Assembly: GCA_032433595.1 (NCBI GenBank) | Contig: JASWJB010000110.1 | Location: 56,381 to 120,380, forward strand | Direction: 5' to 3' | DNA from: Conoideocrella luteorostrata | Taxonomy: Eukaryota > Ascomycota > Sordariomycetes > Hypocreales > Clavicipitaceae | Length of the DNA stretch: 64,000 bases | Part shown: piece after piece, positions 47,202-60,557 of the stretch | Numbering within the stretch: the first letter of the stretch is position 1 | How the letters are laid out: every line of letters starts with the position of its first letter | Notes under the pieces: generated by a model | Seen by the model: the letters and a program-made list of their open reading frames with translations, nothing else | Database searches by the model: none | Told to the model about the DNA's origin: nothing | Program-made: the position numbers and the translations under genes

Positions 47202-49768
47202 TGTCGGCTGAAGAAGAGGAAGAAACTAACTGAAGCACGGACTGCGGAAAAAGAAAAGAGTGAAAATTAAAATGTCCACAAGGGATGTGTACAAAGGAGC
47301 CCAGCTCCAGCGAATTTATTGACGAGAATACAAAGCCCCAAGTGCGTGGATTGGTCAAAAGAAACTTGGCAACATTTGCGCTCATGTGAGCTCTTAAATA
47401 AGTCTTGCCTTAAGCTTCTTTGGCATCTTGAGGTGAAACTCAACTGCTGGGTCAGGCTGGACCACATAAGACGAAACGTTTCATCCGCACTGGAACCTCA
47501 TGCACATTGGTGTGTCACAGTCTTCGTGATAACCAGTCATCAACCGAGATACTAGAAGGAAATGCTGACCCGTAGTGTATCACTCTGCTCTAGGATCTTT
47601 AGGCTAGGTGCGTGCTCAGAATGTGTGGCCATCGAGAGCTGACTGCTTGGCGGGGTTTTGGGCGAACTTGAGGCATATGCTTGCTGATTTGAGGCTCAAA
47701 TTCATGCTAACCGATGAATACGGGCGGAGAACAATTATCAACGTTCAAAAGAGTGCATCAAAGATCAACCGGAAGGAAAAGATAAGAGACGAAATGGATG
47801 CGGCATCTTCATCCCAGTTCACCTTGAGTAGAAGGCTAAATGGAGAGGATAGTTTCACTGTGCCCAGTTCTCAAATAGGACGGGAAGTCCATGACTGGTA
47901 CGTTATGGCAGGAAGAGATTCTACTGGCTCGCCTAGGATACAACATTAAATTAGAGTCACCGATGTAAATCAGAAGGTAGTTTGAGTCCAGTATGTACGT
48001 AGTTGTCATTTTAGCGTAATGACTGTTGTGTTCGATACAGACAGCACAGATTACGTAAATTGTCTGGCATCGTCTTGCTCTCTTGCTCCCTTGTTTTCTC
48101 TTCAGCGCAGGTCATGCTTTCCCGGTAATCTGACCTATCCAAGACATCCTATTGCCGTTGTTGAATACATAACAGGGGTCCCAGGGGGGGAGGGGTTTAT
48201 TAGACGAGCAGTACCGAGAACATGCAGGCTAGAGTGTACTGAATAATGGCAAGAACGACTATGCAACAAGTTGCAAATCATAGCAGGGGCGGCCACGCAT
48301 GTCAGGGGCAAATTTCTGACAATGGAGATCATGGTGAGGTTCTATCGAGCAGAAACAACCGGCATTGCGGCGGCAGAAAATTGCTTTAAAAGCAAATTTA
48401 GACATAAACGGAAATTATTCGGCCGAAGTCCCCTTTCCGAGCGTCCCATTGTTAGTCGGCAGACAGCCGAGAGGGGGGGGGGCTGCAAGATGAGGTTGAC
48501 TTGAAACGAAGATGAACGGGGCCAAACAGGCCGGCGTCTCCTTCCAAATTCGTAATGGAACAACATGCGGCTCAGCTTGAAAGGCAGATGCAAAAAAAAA
48601 ATTAGAGAAAAAAAAAAAACAATAAAAAAGCACCGGCTGATATTAGCGCTCAAGTTCCTGATGGTCACAGGGACCTCCGCAGCCACTTTTCTGGAAGCTT
48701 GTGCGGCGAGATGAAACAATCTGTGATGCAGATCGAGCGGGTGCCTGGCATGGGCGCCATACAATTACTTGAGACGCCACGCTCCTCCACTTTTGGGCAC
48801 CAGTCAAAAATTGAGACGAGTTACGCGTGGTTTACTACTCAGTTAGTTGCGAGGTCTTCAATGGATCGCTAATGGGTGGAGAACCAAAGTGAAACGACAT
48901 TTGCTTGGTCATTGAACTGTCAGGTTTGGAATGCATCCCCGACTCTCTTGGCAACGGGAACGGGGGTGGGAGTGCTGCCATAATGACGAGTTCGACTGCG
49001 ACGGGGAGCTTCCATTGGATTTGAACCTTTCCCTCTACCATGACGGCGCTCCGGGCCGGTTCTCTGCACGGTTGGAACGGAAGTAGGCAATCTTGAAGAG
49101 TGTAGCTGGCTAGAATTATATGTGTCATCCCACCCTCTAGCCTCGAGCGACCGTTATCGTTTAGAACAAGATTTAACTGACACACTATATTCACATGATG
49201 AGAATTGTGAGCAGGGCATGAATGAAATCCTCCTTGATCACAACCACAGCAACGCATCTTCTGGTAACTTAAGACATCTGCAACGGCCGGATCGAAGTCC
49301 TGCCGTGAGCCGAAGTTTCGATGGGCTTGCCATCTCACCATGTAGCAGCTCAAGGCGACGTGCTATCGGAGATGAGGCATCGTTTCAGGGCATTCACAAA
49401 CTCTACGGACTGAAAGCTACGAGGGACCGAATGGATTCGAGTAATGAGGGCTGCTGCACGACAGGAACAAGTTTTGTGACAAGATGAATGGCGTCTGCTG
49501 GAGGCCAAGCACTCCAAGACCTGGTGTAACGCTCGCTGCTCTTGCTAGCTTTTGTTGTTAATGCAGTTATTCACTAGTTGACCTGGATTTGAATACCGAG
49601 CTTTAAGAGAATCCGGGCGGTATTCCATCACGAATCACGGGGGATGAGCACCTTGTTCACAGCCACCAATATCTATTCAGCAGCATCATGCTCGACGCCA
49701 CACTCCAACGACTGCACATAGTAGTCTCCAACTCTTCCCATGTTTCTAGAAACCCTGTACGTCATTCG
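47202..49768. other. Intergenic, 2.6 kb, no gene recognised
   Basis: Upstream region of the GEgh16-like gene and downstream of the GH71 gene. Low-complexity A-rich sequence at about 48590-48630. The minus-strand frame 48835-49353 has no domain and no intron signals that link it to anything; I do not call it a gene. Confidence 0.5.
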
Positions 49769-51310
49769 CTAAAATGAACCTACGTACGCATTATAGTTAA
49801 AGGTCGTGCATGAATCAACCACATTCTTCGGGCTTGTCCCGCCGACCACCCTATTCCCATCTCTCGAGACGGAAAAGTCCTGTGCGCCAACGCCCATAGT
49901 GAAATTGAATGTCGTTATGCCAGCAGGAGCCTGGACAGTTACCGGCTGCTGTGAGCCACTCTTGACAACCAGCTGGCCTGGCTGCGTCAACAACGTGCTC
50001 ACAAAGACCAAGTCCTCGAGAAGGTCTTTGCCCTTCGCGTCGCCGACGCCATCAGCGCTGCATGCGGTGTTTTTGGGCGTAGGACGATACCAGTACACCA
50101 GCCCGTCGGACTCGACGGTGGGTTGGGAGGCGCCTGTTTTATAGGCCATTATGTAGGGTTTCATGAGTTTGCGCCAGCCGCCGTGGGGAAATCCAGCTGT
50201 CCACTGGGAAGAGCCGTCATCACTGTGGTGAGGCTGGTCGTCTCTGGAAGAAAAGAAAAGATTGTTAGCTGAGGGTTGCTGATAGCGGAGCGGCGTGTTG
50301 TGCAGCAAGTGGGAACTCTCTCACGAAATGTAGTGGCTTTCTCCAAAGTCTAAAATGAATGTCATGCATCAGCGTTCTGTTCAATCCCAATCTCAACCAG
50401 CAGGCGCATATGTCATTAGACTCACCGTTCCAAGTAACAATCTCAACGAGAGCGGGTTTCATTTCCAGCATCTGCTGCCAGCGCCTAGCCGGCTGTTCCT
50501 CCGTAATAAACACCCAGTTCTTATTGTTGAAGTGCGTAAAGAACCAAGGCGAAACAGCTACATCCTTGGTCAGCGCGGCGCGCACTCCCGAAAGTACACC
50601 AACTTTGCAAGATTCGCGAGTGACTTACGAGCCATGTACGGCTTGCCGCCCAAATTCTGAATAAACTTATCATCCCACACCGTCGTCATTGGCCCCTTGA
50701 TGATGCTGTTCCCGCCATTCGTCGGCCACGCATACCACGAGAACGCGCCGTCAATACCATTGGTGATGTGCGAGAGCGAATTCGGATCCTGCACGTTGGG
50801 GATGACAGTAATCTTTTTGCCGTTGAGTCCTCCTTTCACGGCGTTCCAGTCCATGCTGTCCCCTATGAAGGTGCTGACGAGTGCGCCGTCGAGGTACCTG
50901 GCCTGGCTGGGATGGTCGACATAGCTGCCGACCATGTTGGTTATTTCGGCAGTGTCCCCCGTGGACCAGTACGCAAAGTCGAAGGAGATGAAGACGGTGA
51001 AGCCGACTTGGGAGGCTGCCTCGTAGGCGTTGGCGAGTTGTTGGGGAGTGTAGCTGTCGACTCGGGGCGGTGCGCAGTTGAGCGCGAAACCGTCGATGCC
51101 GATATCTTTGGCTTGCGTCATGTCTGCTTTCCAGTTGTCAATGTTGTAGTTTGCCACAATTCCAACCTGTACATTGTGAGTGATGGCTGCTTTCATGTCA
51201 TGGCTTCATATGAGGGGCTGGAGTACCATGAAATGCGCGTATACCGGTTTGGCCTGCCCGAGCACCAAGATGGGCAGGGCGCAGAGCCCAGCAATAATGG
51301 AGGCGAGCAT
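49769..51310 (-). CDS. GH71 alpha-1,3-glucanase (mutanase), secreted
   Basis: Exons (minus strand) 51310-51227, 51166-50629, 50557-50426, 50349-50325 and 50243-49769; introns of 60, 71, 76 and 81 nt, all GT...AG. The protein is 417 aa with signal peptide MLASIIAGLCALPILVLGQA. The fold signature starts at KPVYAHFMVGIVANYNIDNW and runs through KADMTQAKDIGIDGFALN, FISFDFAYW, GKPYMAPVSPWFFTHFNNKN, and EIVTWNDFGESHYI, which is rebuilt across three exons, one only 25 nt long. The C-terminal beta domain has GFPHGGWRKLMKPYI and YWYRPTPK. GH71 enzymes cut alpha-1,3-glucan of fungal walls and serve wall remodelling or attack on other fungi. It lacks the extra carbohydrate-binding module of some mutanases. 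A donor-like GTAGGT lies just before the stop, so a longer 3' end cannot be excluded. Confidence 0.93.
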
Positions 51311-52987
51311 AACGGACGTATCGCGAACGACTATCAGGGAAAGTATGTTTTGATGCCGCTCCGACGCTGTTTGAAAGGCGACTATGCCATCCTTCTTATC
51401 GTTTTAGATACGGTACAGTATGTCACTTATATGATACTTTGTGCATCTTTGGGGGCCGCAAGACAAAACGGCGGAAGGTCAGAATCCCACCCTCCACCAA
51501 GAGACGCCGTGTGGTAGCAGTAGGATTCGAAGATCCGCATGGTTCATCCATCCGGAAAATTCAACCCCGGCGTGGTGAAAAATAGGACCAAAATGAGGCT
51601 GGAAGAGACTTGTTTATATCGTCACTGTCTGGAATAATTTGTCCAGAATACAGTCGGCACATCAGCCTAGCATCAGGAGATTTCAAGTACACGGTAGATA
51701 CGGAGTACTCCGCAGGTAAACCGAGAACACGGGACGAAGCCAAGCCCAGTCATGGCGCTGTCCGGCCACTAACCACACCGGGCGGCCGCCCCCCATGGAA
51801 GGACCGTCACGGATGCTAGTGCAGATCAATAAGTGGGTCTTGTATTACCATAATGGGAAGGAAGGCCGCACAGCGAAACACGCCAATGCAGTGTTGCGTT
51901 GAAAGGTACTCCGTAGAGAGTGCTAAAGATAGGTGTGATGTACGGAGTATTTGCTGACGAAGATAGTTGTTCGGAGTATTAGTAGATAATCCCGTGTGTG
52001 GAGATTATTGGCACATTGTGTAACCTGTTATGCGACAATACTCTTGGCAGCTTTGAATCTTGCACAGGAGGGCAGGCGCAGTTCACATCGCGAGAGCTGT
52101 TTCTGGAAAGCTGACAGGACAGGGGCTATGGCACTATATTCATAAGCTACACATTCAAACCGTAACTTTATATATTTAGGGCGATGCGGAGTGCTCCGTA
52201 ACTAGATCCTTCTTCGAGCTGATAACGTGTGCTGCGCCGAGATGGGTCTTGCGGCGTCGTCGGCCTCGATGAACCATTGGTGGACATTTACGAATAAGGT
52301 GTAGATGAACGTGCTGCAGTGACGACATGATAACGCCGAGAAGTACTTAAAACGTCCCAGCTGTTGTTTCGCGGGGCAGATTTGTTATCGTCCCTCCGTG
52401 ATGGTCTTCCACGTACCGGGATCAACCAGGATGAGCTTCCTTGCTCTTAAAGACTAAAAGGGGGTGTCATGAGATAGACTACAAAGCCCGTCACATTTGA
52501 GAACAGACGTATTGTATAGATTGACGAGCTTCCGAGTAATTTATTTCGGTTTCCTAATTGGAGGGACTCAGCGCGCAGTAAATTGCTTCACCCCAAAATT
52601 GGCTTATAACTCGTTTGGGGGCCCATTGGGTCGAACCACCGACTGGGATTGACGGAAATACGACTGTTTCGTATCCTCCAATTGTTGATTCTGAGGACAG
52701 CGAAGTGGAAATTGCGTATTGCGGGCCGATTTGTGACGCTTTCTTCCGTAAAATTGGCTACGGGCCAAGCTCCGTTATTCATGTGTCGCTTCAACTACTT
52801 CGCTGCTTCCGTCACGGGAGTCGCTTTGGGCCAGGTCTAAGAGTCACTCTAGTACAGCTCGCATACACGCGCACACACGGTCCGCTGTTCTAAATAAGGT
52901 TGGCAAGCTGAGTGCAGCTTTACTATTTCTATTTTAAGTATACCATTAGAAGAAGCGAAAATAATCTAGTCACGTGGATAGATACGG

Positions 52988-53025
52988 AGGACGAATGGGG
53001 GACAAACTGTTCCCCCATTCGTCCT
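52988..53025. repeat. Perfect 15-bp inverted repeat, 8-nt loop
   Basis: Arm AGGACGAATGGGGGA (52988-53002) pairs without mismatch with TCCCCCATTCGTCCT (53011-53025) around CAAACTGT. It would form a stable hairpin in DNA or RNA. No T-run follows, and no flanking terminal repeats or target-site duplication were seen, so its origin is open. Confidence 0.9.
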
Positions 53026-53441
53026 TCACTGCAATTTCAACCCCTCCAGAGGGCAGCCATGATACAGCAAACAAGTCCGGTGCATTTACTCCGCACGGTA
53101 ACCATAACCAACATCCCCCGACGAAGCGTCTACCACGAGTAGGTCCACCTCGTGTCGATAGCCGACCTGGCAAAAGAAAAACTGCCATCTTGATCGTCCA
53201 GGGCATAGAGTCCTCCCGAGTTAGTTACCGTAAAGAGAAATCACCAAAAAGTCGGAGATGTTAATATGTGTAGATAGATGCATGGCAAATGTTACTACTC
53301 GCTGTCTCTGCGGGACACTTGCTGACAGTTGGTGATGTTGCATCTGTAGTGACTGTCCCGGCTGTTCATGAGTTCTAATTTCCAATCCTTTCGTCAATTC
53401 CCGTAAGCCTTGCGCTTTCAAATCTATCAATCCATTTCCAT

Positions 53442-54120
53442 TCACCATCTACCACCACCACCAGCGGTAATCACGGTATCCTCTACTTTCCATTCAGAAG
53501 TAGACTGTTCCGTGGTCACTGTGGCTGTCTGGCGCCAATCAGAAGTAGATTGTTCAGCGGTTGTCGTGACGGTCTCAACGGTCTCCTCTCGTGGCTGACT
53601 ACGAGCCAAGATGTTGTGACGTTCAGGGAGATGAAAACGTTCTGGGACAGGAGCCGTTTTGCTCTTCTTGGACTTTGCGTGTTGCTTCGGTAAGGCTTTC
53701 TGATTCTTCGGGCAAACTCCAGAGTCAATGCAGTCAATCGAAGATTCTATAAATTAGATAGGGTTCCACACGCCGGACCAGCTAGCAAGAGTCCATCATC
53801 CCTGTCCCTATTGGCTTTGGCTATCTCATGGGGCCGAAGCTTCGTGGAGGTCCATCACAATTGCATACAGCGCGGCGGAGGTAGGTATCGTTGCGCGACG
53901 ACCATTTATGTAACTGCTGGTTCGATATTGCGGTCGTAGAACAGTATTCGAACGGAGTTGATTCCCGTTCCGACGCTATGATTTCGCCCAGATTTTGGTC
54001 AAGCAGTTGACGCCATAATCTGGATTCGAGGTAATAGAAAATATTGTCACTACAGGTTGAGGAACAATTATCCGTGACGAAGCGAGGGTTTAAAGCTGGC
54101 GTCTGCCGCAGCAGGTGCAT
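53442..54120 (-). other. Possible minus-strand coding remnant, two blocks
   Basis: A block starting at ATG 54120 runs open to about 53821 and has several cysteines (DNCSSTCSDN, AVCNCDG). A second block, 53746-53442, follows a good acceptor (TTATAG) and encodes a basic then Ser/Thr-rich tail with a 15-residue period (EQSTSDW, EQSTSEW). No donor joins the two in a frame that avoids stops, so this is either mis-modelled or decayed. The family is not recognised. Confidence 0.22.
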
Positions 54121-57100
54121 CCACCATGTCGGGAAACATCTCTCAGTAAGTGATAAGTGATCAGTGGGTTGATTGGTATGGTATTCCGGGATAGGGTGCT
54201 ATTTGGCAAAAAGTAGCATGATGAAAGCACTACTCTGGTCCGAGTTCATCTTACTCTTGAGATGAGGAGGATATGAAAAGCAAGCGGAATCGGAAGCTGC
54301 AAACAGGTCCATGGCCTAAGGAACCAGTACAAAGTGCGAACACAACGTATTATTACTTGTACATCTTTTGGATCCAGGGCGATAACTATATTGCATTAAA
54401 GGTCTGGGAATTATGACAGTCGAAGGGACGGAACTATGTATCCGGCACAGCACCAAGCCCTATCATGTGCAAACGCTGTCCGTGAATCTAGGGTAACAAC
54501 AAGGCTTCAAACTGTGATAGAGAGAATTGTATCCATAGACGGAGGCAAGGATGCAGACTCAACCTGCAGCAATAATAACAGCAAGCTCGAAGTGAGAGCG
54601 TATGGACGTAGATCAGATTCTTAATTGCCGCAACTCGCCCGCGGCTACAAGCAGCCAGGAAATACATCTCCGCGATTACCCAGATTTGATCGACACTCAC
54701 TTTTGGGGGTGTGGTAGTATTCTTAAAGATGGATTGGTACCGCTCGGGTACATCAGCGCCAGATTGAGTTGGGAGAAACGAAAATATGAAGCCAAAGCTA
54801 GCAATGGGACTTCATACCTTCGGTGTTCCTATGAAACTTGACCCATGGTTCGTCTGTTGTGTAGTGGTCGACCGAGGAAGAACGCATTTGAGTCTTATCT
54901 CAACAGATTTTGCCAGACGTCTTGGCGAAAAAGGCCATCCTAAATGAGCTGAAATGGCCGGAAACCCCGGAATTGGCTTTTTGCTGATAAGTCCAGTGTC
55001 TCTACTCGTACTCCCTCTTTTAACCTCAAGTACCACTTATTAAAACCGCACCTCTGAGGTGGCGAATTACGTGGAGCCAAACTGAACGACAATTAAACGC
55101 AGTGACACAAGCCTCAGCTGCGGTTGGGAAATGTCACAATATAGATCTAGAGATCTAGAAACCTCGTTAGAACGAGGAGCTAATAACCAGTTCGGACGCG
55201 CTATTACTTCACGAGATTTTGGGAGAAAAATGAAGCTGACAAAGACTTAGAACTGAGTTCAGAAAATGACGAGGGTGAGGATGAGGATGAGGATGATATC
55301 AAGTGAGCAGCCTTGATGGTGGCAATCTCTTGCGGAGTGAAGGACAAATAGCATCAACCGTCACCAGTTGTCCACGTCGTGACATTGATGCCCAGTTAGA
55401 CCCTCCAACAGCAGTAAGCCGATACTTGGGACCATCTGGGTAGAAAATCAAGAGCAAAGCAGGATTTCTCGTAGTAAAACGGCCCCCTCGTCCAATCGGC
55501 GAGAGGTGGTCACAGTACATTGATCCAGTGTCTCACTTCTGCCTTCAACGATAGGCGAATGGTCCATCGTCGTCAACCGTGGCTGTCAAGAAATGCCGAT
55601 TTGTATGCACATGCAGGCCGGCCAAAACTGGTTGGCTGGATCCTCGTGAAATGCGACGCCAAGACAGCAATAACATCCAGGACGAGTAGGTTGCGGGGAT
55701 CCGGGCCCGAGGTTGCATTCGTACTCATTGGTTGACAAGCCTGCCTTACATATGCCTATGCCTTGTAATCTTCTGGCGGGAGGTTGTCTCGAGTCTGGGC
55801 TGAACTTGGCCTGCAGCCATCGTTGAGTTGCGCCAAGACGAGAGGTTCAGAGATGGTTACACCACCATCGTCGTAGTTGAATCAAACAATCCATACCCAT
55901 TACACAGTGCGCTCTGAGTATTGCCACCGCCTTATGGCAATAACTGGAGCAAGCTACTTGCAGCGGCATACTTGTTAGTTTGAGAATCTTCGCGTACACT
56001 GCTCCCATCAATCGCGGACGCATATTTTCCAACCCACCTATACATCGTACGAAGGGGCGCCACCATGGCCATTTCTTCGATGGCTGACATCTGAGGTTCT
56101 GCTGGATACACTAGTCAGCTCATCACAGCATTGCCAAGATGCCAAGATGGATGCGAAATGATTTCTGCCCCCCCCTGGGTCTTGATGAAGATGTTAGTCA
56201 AAGTTCGTCTAAGCCTCCAGTGGCAGCAGAAATGTGGCGCTTTTGGATTAACTCAGATAAAAGCTTTGCCAAGAAGCCCATGGTGGAAACGATTAGCCGT
56301 GCGTTTTGGAAGGTACCGACTATTGAACTGTTCATTTTGACAACGCTCCGGAGGACAGAGTACTAGTGCGCGCTCGCTCTCCGCGCGGTGCATATGTGGC
56401 ACTTCTGAACAGGCCAGCCGCGTTCGACCGGGCATGCAGACTTTGTACAATACTATACAGTACTATACAATACTCCACTTCCATGTCGTCTACCGTTCCT
56501 CCATTCAAGACAGAGGCGCAGAAGTTGTTCGAAGAAGGGAAGTCCTCCCGAGGGCTGCTGCAAGGCGTTCTGAAATAAGTCGGGGGTGCCAGCATCAACC
56601 ATCCTCAGGAATGCAAGCCTCCAGGCCGCCTACTTGTCGCTACAGGGCAGGCCTGGGTTGTAATTCCGACGATGGGAATAACATGATGCACGAAGGATGG
56701 AGGGGGAGAGTCGGGTGGACCATCGCAGCATTGATCAGAGAGTAATGGTCAGCGAGGCGGGGGCACCCTCGAGCCATGCAGGCAGGGTTCACGATCTTTC
56801 TCTACTTCGTACTGCCCAGTCAGCAGCGAAACGGGGAAATAAGAAAAATGCCCAGCCTGCTAGACCCCATCCTTGTGGCAGCCTCTTCCACGTCTCCGCG
56901 AACACATGGACAGATTTGTGCAACGCAATATTGTACTATGCAGAGGGGTCTGGTCTGGTGTGGGTGATGACAGAGTGCTCTCTTGAAGGGAACAAGCTTA
57001 CTAGCAGCTATTACTACACAAAACTCTGCACGGCTTTTTACCGCGGCACCGGGTTTCTTTCAGTACGTAGAGCAAAATAGCCTAGCCCGCAGCGCCTGGT

Positions 57101-58753
57101 TGCATTGTCTCAGATCAATGACAAATGGGGGCATGCTCTAGAGAGCAAATCGAACGTTTTTGACTTAGATGATAACAACTGGCGGGATAGCATCGACATC
57201 GGCTATAGAAAGATATGTGCCAAATGGGACTTTGGGGAGTCGAATCAGGAATGCGGGTCAGACGAGCAATGTCCCTCATCACGATTCATGCTTCGGCCGT
57301 GGAGTCAACCATCTCTGGCATTATTGGGCAGGCGCTGCACTCCGAAAATACATTTCTCCAGCGCGTCAACTGGTATTTGCACACCGTAATCCATCCTTCC
57401 AAGATGACCCGCCACGATAATGCCCAGGTACGGCCTTTCAGCCACCGACGTACAACAAGAGGCAGACACACACTTGTACTCCGGACCCCCCTCCCCCACC
57501 CCCTCCTCCTCCCAAACCCTGCCTTCCCCTGTATTGGGAATCGCAATGTGCGTTGAAACGTGCCAATCAGCAGCATCCCAATCTTTCTAGAACAAGAAGC
57601 TTAGCCCAGCGACGCGACCCGACAAATGCCGTCACCGGTTTAATCCAACCACATCTACAAGTGACCCGATCCCACCATCCAACGCCTTTATTACTGTAAT
57701 ATCCGACTGTCCACAAATGTTTTCTGGGGCATTCCTAGCTCACTTGACTTGTGTTGCCCACTATTCCAGCATCTGAAGCGCCGCAGCCAGCTATCGAGGC
57801 AGACCCCTAACTCCAGCCACTAACTCTAGCTAGGCATGGACTCGAGCGGGTTACGAAGAGAAGGCATCCCGACATTGCCGCAAGGCAAGGGTCTGTCAGT
57901 TTTCGTGGTACCCACCCACTGGCAGTTCTCCACCGTTGCCTTCGCTAGGAACTTACGTATCTGTTGTAGTGTGTACGGAGTAAGGAGTACTAGTAATGGC
58001 TTTGTGTGAACACGGAGCTCACGGCTTGATGCTCGACAGGATGCTGCCGTGAAAGCCGTCTCTTCAACGTTCTGACGATCCCAGGTCCAATGTCGGCTTG
58101 GCAGGGGGGGGGGGATCTCATGTTTTTGTGAGAGTTTCTTCAAGTATTCGTACCTGGCCTGGGTACAGTCTGCCATGTTGCTGTTTGAAATGCTGTTGTA
58201 ATGGGCATTGCGGCTCTCTTTGGAAGAGCAAAGCCGCGCATGCGCATGATTCCCTGCACGCCGTTTGAAGCCCGGCACCCCCCATGCCACTATCCTCTGC
58301 CATTAATAACGCGATCGTGGGGCTGGAGATTGACGCTTACTCGAAAAGGTCATGTCGTCCTTATGCCTCTCATGTGTCCCTGTACAATACTCCGGACGGG
58401 ACAGTGTCAGAAAATAACTCACCTTATTGCTTGTCGTGACAGGTCCGTTTTGGCCTGGGAGGGAAATATTGCTCGGCGTCGTGGATCCGAGTGTGGGCAG
58501 CAATCCCTTGTTTCTCCTCTCCGTGGGATCTTGTGTCTGGTCTCACTTTTATTTCTTCACACCCCTATGAAAGCCCCATGATAGTAGTAGGTACACCGTA
58601 GCAGCCGAATTGTATAAGAAGAGCTCTGGTCGCCCCCTTCTGACGTGGGACGATTTCATTCGGATTTATTCTACTGTTCTTATCCTGTAACTCAACTCTC
58701 AGTCCCAAGTTTCCACACACTCAAGGCAGCAATACTTTTCATTTCTATCCACA

Positions 58754-59016
58754 ATGCCTTCTGATTCTGCTCCTGCCGTCCCTACTACCTTCGGGGACAA
58801 CAGAGGCATCAAGTTCCAGATTAAGACTGGTTCTTCCCGTTGGGCTTGCACCCTGGAAGACCGCTCGTCATAGTAAGTCATAATTGATTGTCAACAGCGA
58901 CTTCACACGAAAGACAAATAAGCTTACATGTCTACTTCAGTGAGCGCAAGAAGACTGCTCGCGTCAACTCGACCGCGTCAGTCGAGTCAAGCTCTTCCTC
59001 AACCGCCTCGCACTAG
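58754..59016 (+). CDS. Small 64-aa two-exon protein, unknown function
   Basis: Exons 58754-58872 and 58941-59016 with a clean 68-nt intron (GTAAGT...CTTCAG, phase 2). The ATG has a good context (CCACAATG). The product starts MPSDSAPAVPTTFGDNRGIK, has a central FQIKTGSSRWACTLEDRSSY segment, then a basic RKKTAR patch and a Ser-rich tail. There is no signal peptide or TM segment. Upstream sequence is pyrimidine-rich and promoter-like. The strong splice signals and frame-preserving join support a real gene despite its size. I do not recognise the family. Confidence 0.6.
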
Positions 59017-60557
59017 ACCACTGACCTTTCCGTGGGTAGTGGTTGATGTTAGTGGTGGTGCGGAAGAAAACTTTACGGCTTATAGCAAAGAATATGGCGT
59101 TAGGACTGCATGTGGCGTCTTGATCAGCAATGTGCCATCGGGATCAGCGGCACAACGCCCCCAACCCGGGTCCAGCATTGGGCGTTTGGGGTCTAGATTG
59201 CGACGGGCACCACCCAGCTGTTACAATTCGGACTTTACTGTACTCCGTAACTAATGAGTGAATGATGCGTGCGATAAATATTACTTGGGGCGTACATCTT
59301 CCGCGGCCCTCTTTTCTTTTTTCTCACATGTTTCAAGGCCGAGGAGTGGTTATGTATTTAGCGATTGAATTCAGGCACGTCGATCAGAGACTGACAAGGT
59401 CGAGGAATCACAAGATTCAATCAAGATTGAACCTTATTTTCTGAAACAGATTACCTTAATGTTCGATTGCCTCATTGCCTCAATGCCTCCATCTTCAAGC
59501 CGTCGCACCTGAAGTAGCTTGCAACCAGGGCCGCACTGTGCCGCAACGACTATCGGCAGGCACAGAGCAAAAACAGAAGTTGGACACGTGTGGTGTGACG
59601 AACGGTGCTTTTATTGCCGTTCGGTATGCGACATTGCTCGCGAAGTCATTCCTTTAAGACACTGTCGTTGAAGCGGAGTTATGCACTCCTGGCGTTGCAT
59701 TGGTTCTCCGCAAAACCCTTGCCACCCAAGATTATTTCCCCCCTCCAGGGCAGGCAAGAACTTTAGCCTTCCGGCTTTCGCTGTGAGTTGGGCCCGCGAT
59801 CAACCATGACTAAGCAGAATGACGTTCTCTCTGAAAATGTACTACAATGAGAATCGGCGGCGTGGCCGTGTTTCAGCAGACGAGACAATATACGTCAACG
59901 GGCCTTCGCTGCTTACACCTCCAACGAAAAATTCGTGAGGCTGCCACGCTCAATCACGTCAAAGTGTATTTTTTGTGTGTGCCATGCTAATAATGGAACC
60001 GTACAGCGTGCAATGAATATTGCGTAATATGTGCTGTCCCGCCTTGTAAATTCCTTAAAGCGATGCCCGCTCCCCCACACTTGCACCAGCTGGGCCACTG
60101 GCCCTGCAATGGTGAGAAGAATTGTAAACTACGTTGGGAATTATCTGTACTTTGCAAAGCTTCTTTTTGGTAATGCATATGTCAAGGCTAAAGTATGAAC
60201 ATAACCTGAATAAAGGTGGATTAGCTGTCTGGAAATGTTGCAAGACGGTCATGTGACCCTTCCGATGTATGACGCGGCCGCCGCCGAATCATGTCATCAG
60301 GCTGCCTAGGCACAATGGTGGCGATGTTGTGACCACGCAAGCTGTTCACAGCCATCACATGGGCCACGTTTCAACGAAACGATAAATCGACTCTTTGTTC
60401 CTTTAGCAAACTAATAAAGTGATCTGTCTTTTGCTCATTGATAACGTCTATAGACACAATTCCTTTGACCCTTGGGGCTCTTCATCTCTTGAGGAGCAAG
60501 ACGCCCCTCACGGCCACCTCCCCCGCCTTGCAACAAGTCCTCAGTCTCAGAACAGAG
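59017..60557. other. Intergenic, 1.5 kb
   Basis: Holds TACTCCGTA at 59241. Short frames have no domain. The right end is the upstream region of the gene at 60558. No RNA gene is seen. Confidence 0.5.

Larger units (their letters stand above)
51311..58753. other. Gene-poor region, 7.4 kb
   Basis: No gene with a recognisable domain is seen. It contains TACTCCGTA-type motifs (51699, 51907, 51941, 57974), a perfect 15-bp inverted repeat at 52988-53025, a possible minus-strand coding remnant at 53442-54120, and short AT-rich or pyrimidine-rich tracts (57490-57535). Many short frames exist in all six readings; none has both a domain and a sound splice structure. Confidence 0.5.

Noticed and set aside
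48835..49353. 172-codon minus-strand frame
   Set aside because: No family motif and no plausible splice links; composition resembles translated noncoding DNA.
55142..55177. AGATCTAG tandem and CCTCGTT/AACGAGG inverted repeat
   Set aside because: Arms of only 7 bp with a 2-nt loop and a two-copy 8-bp tandem; within what chance gives.
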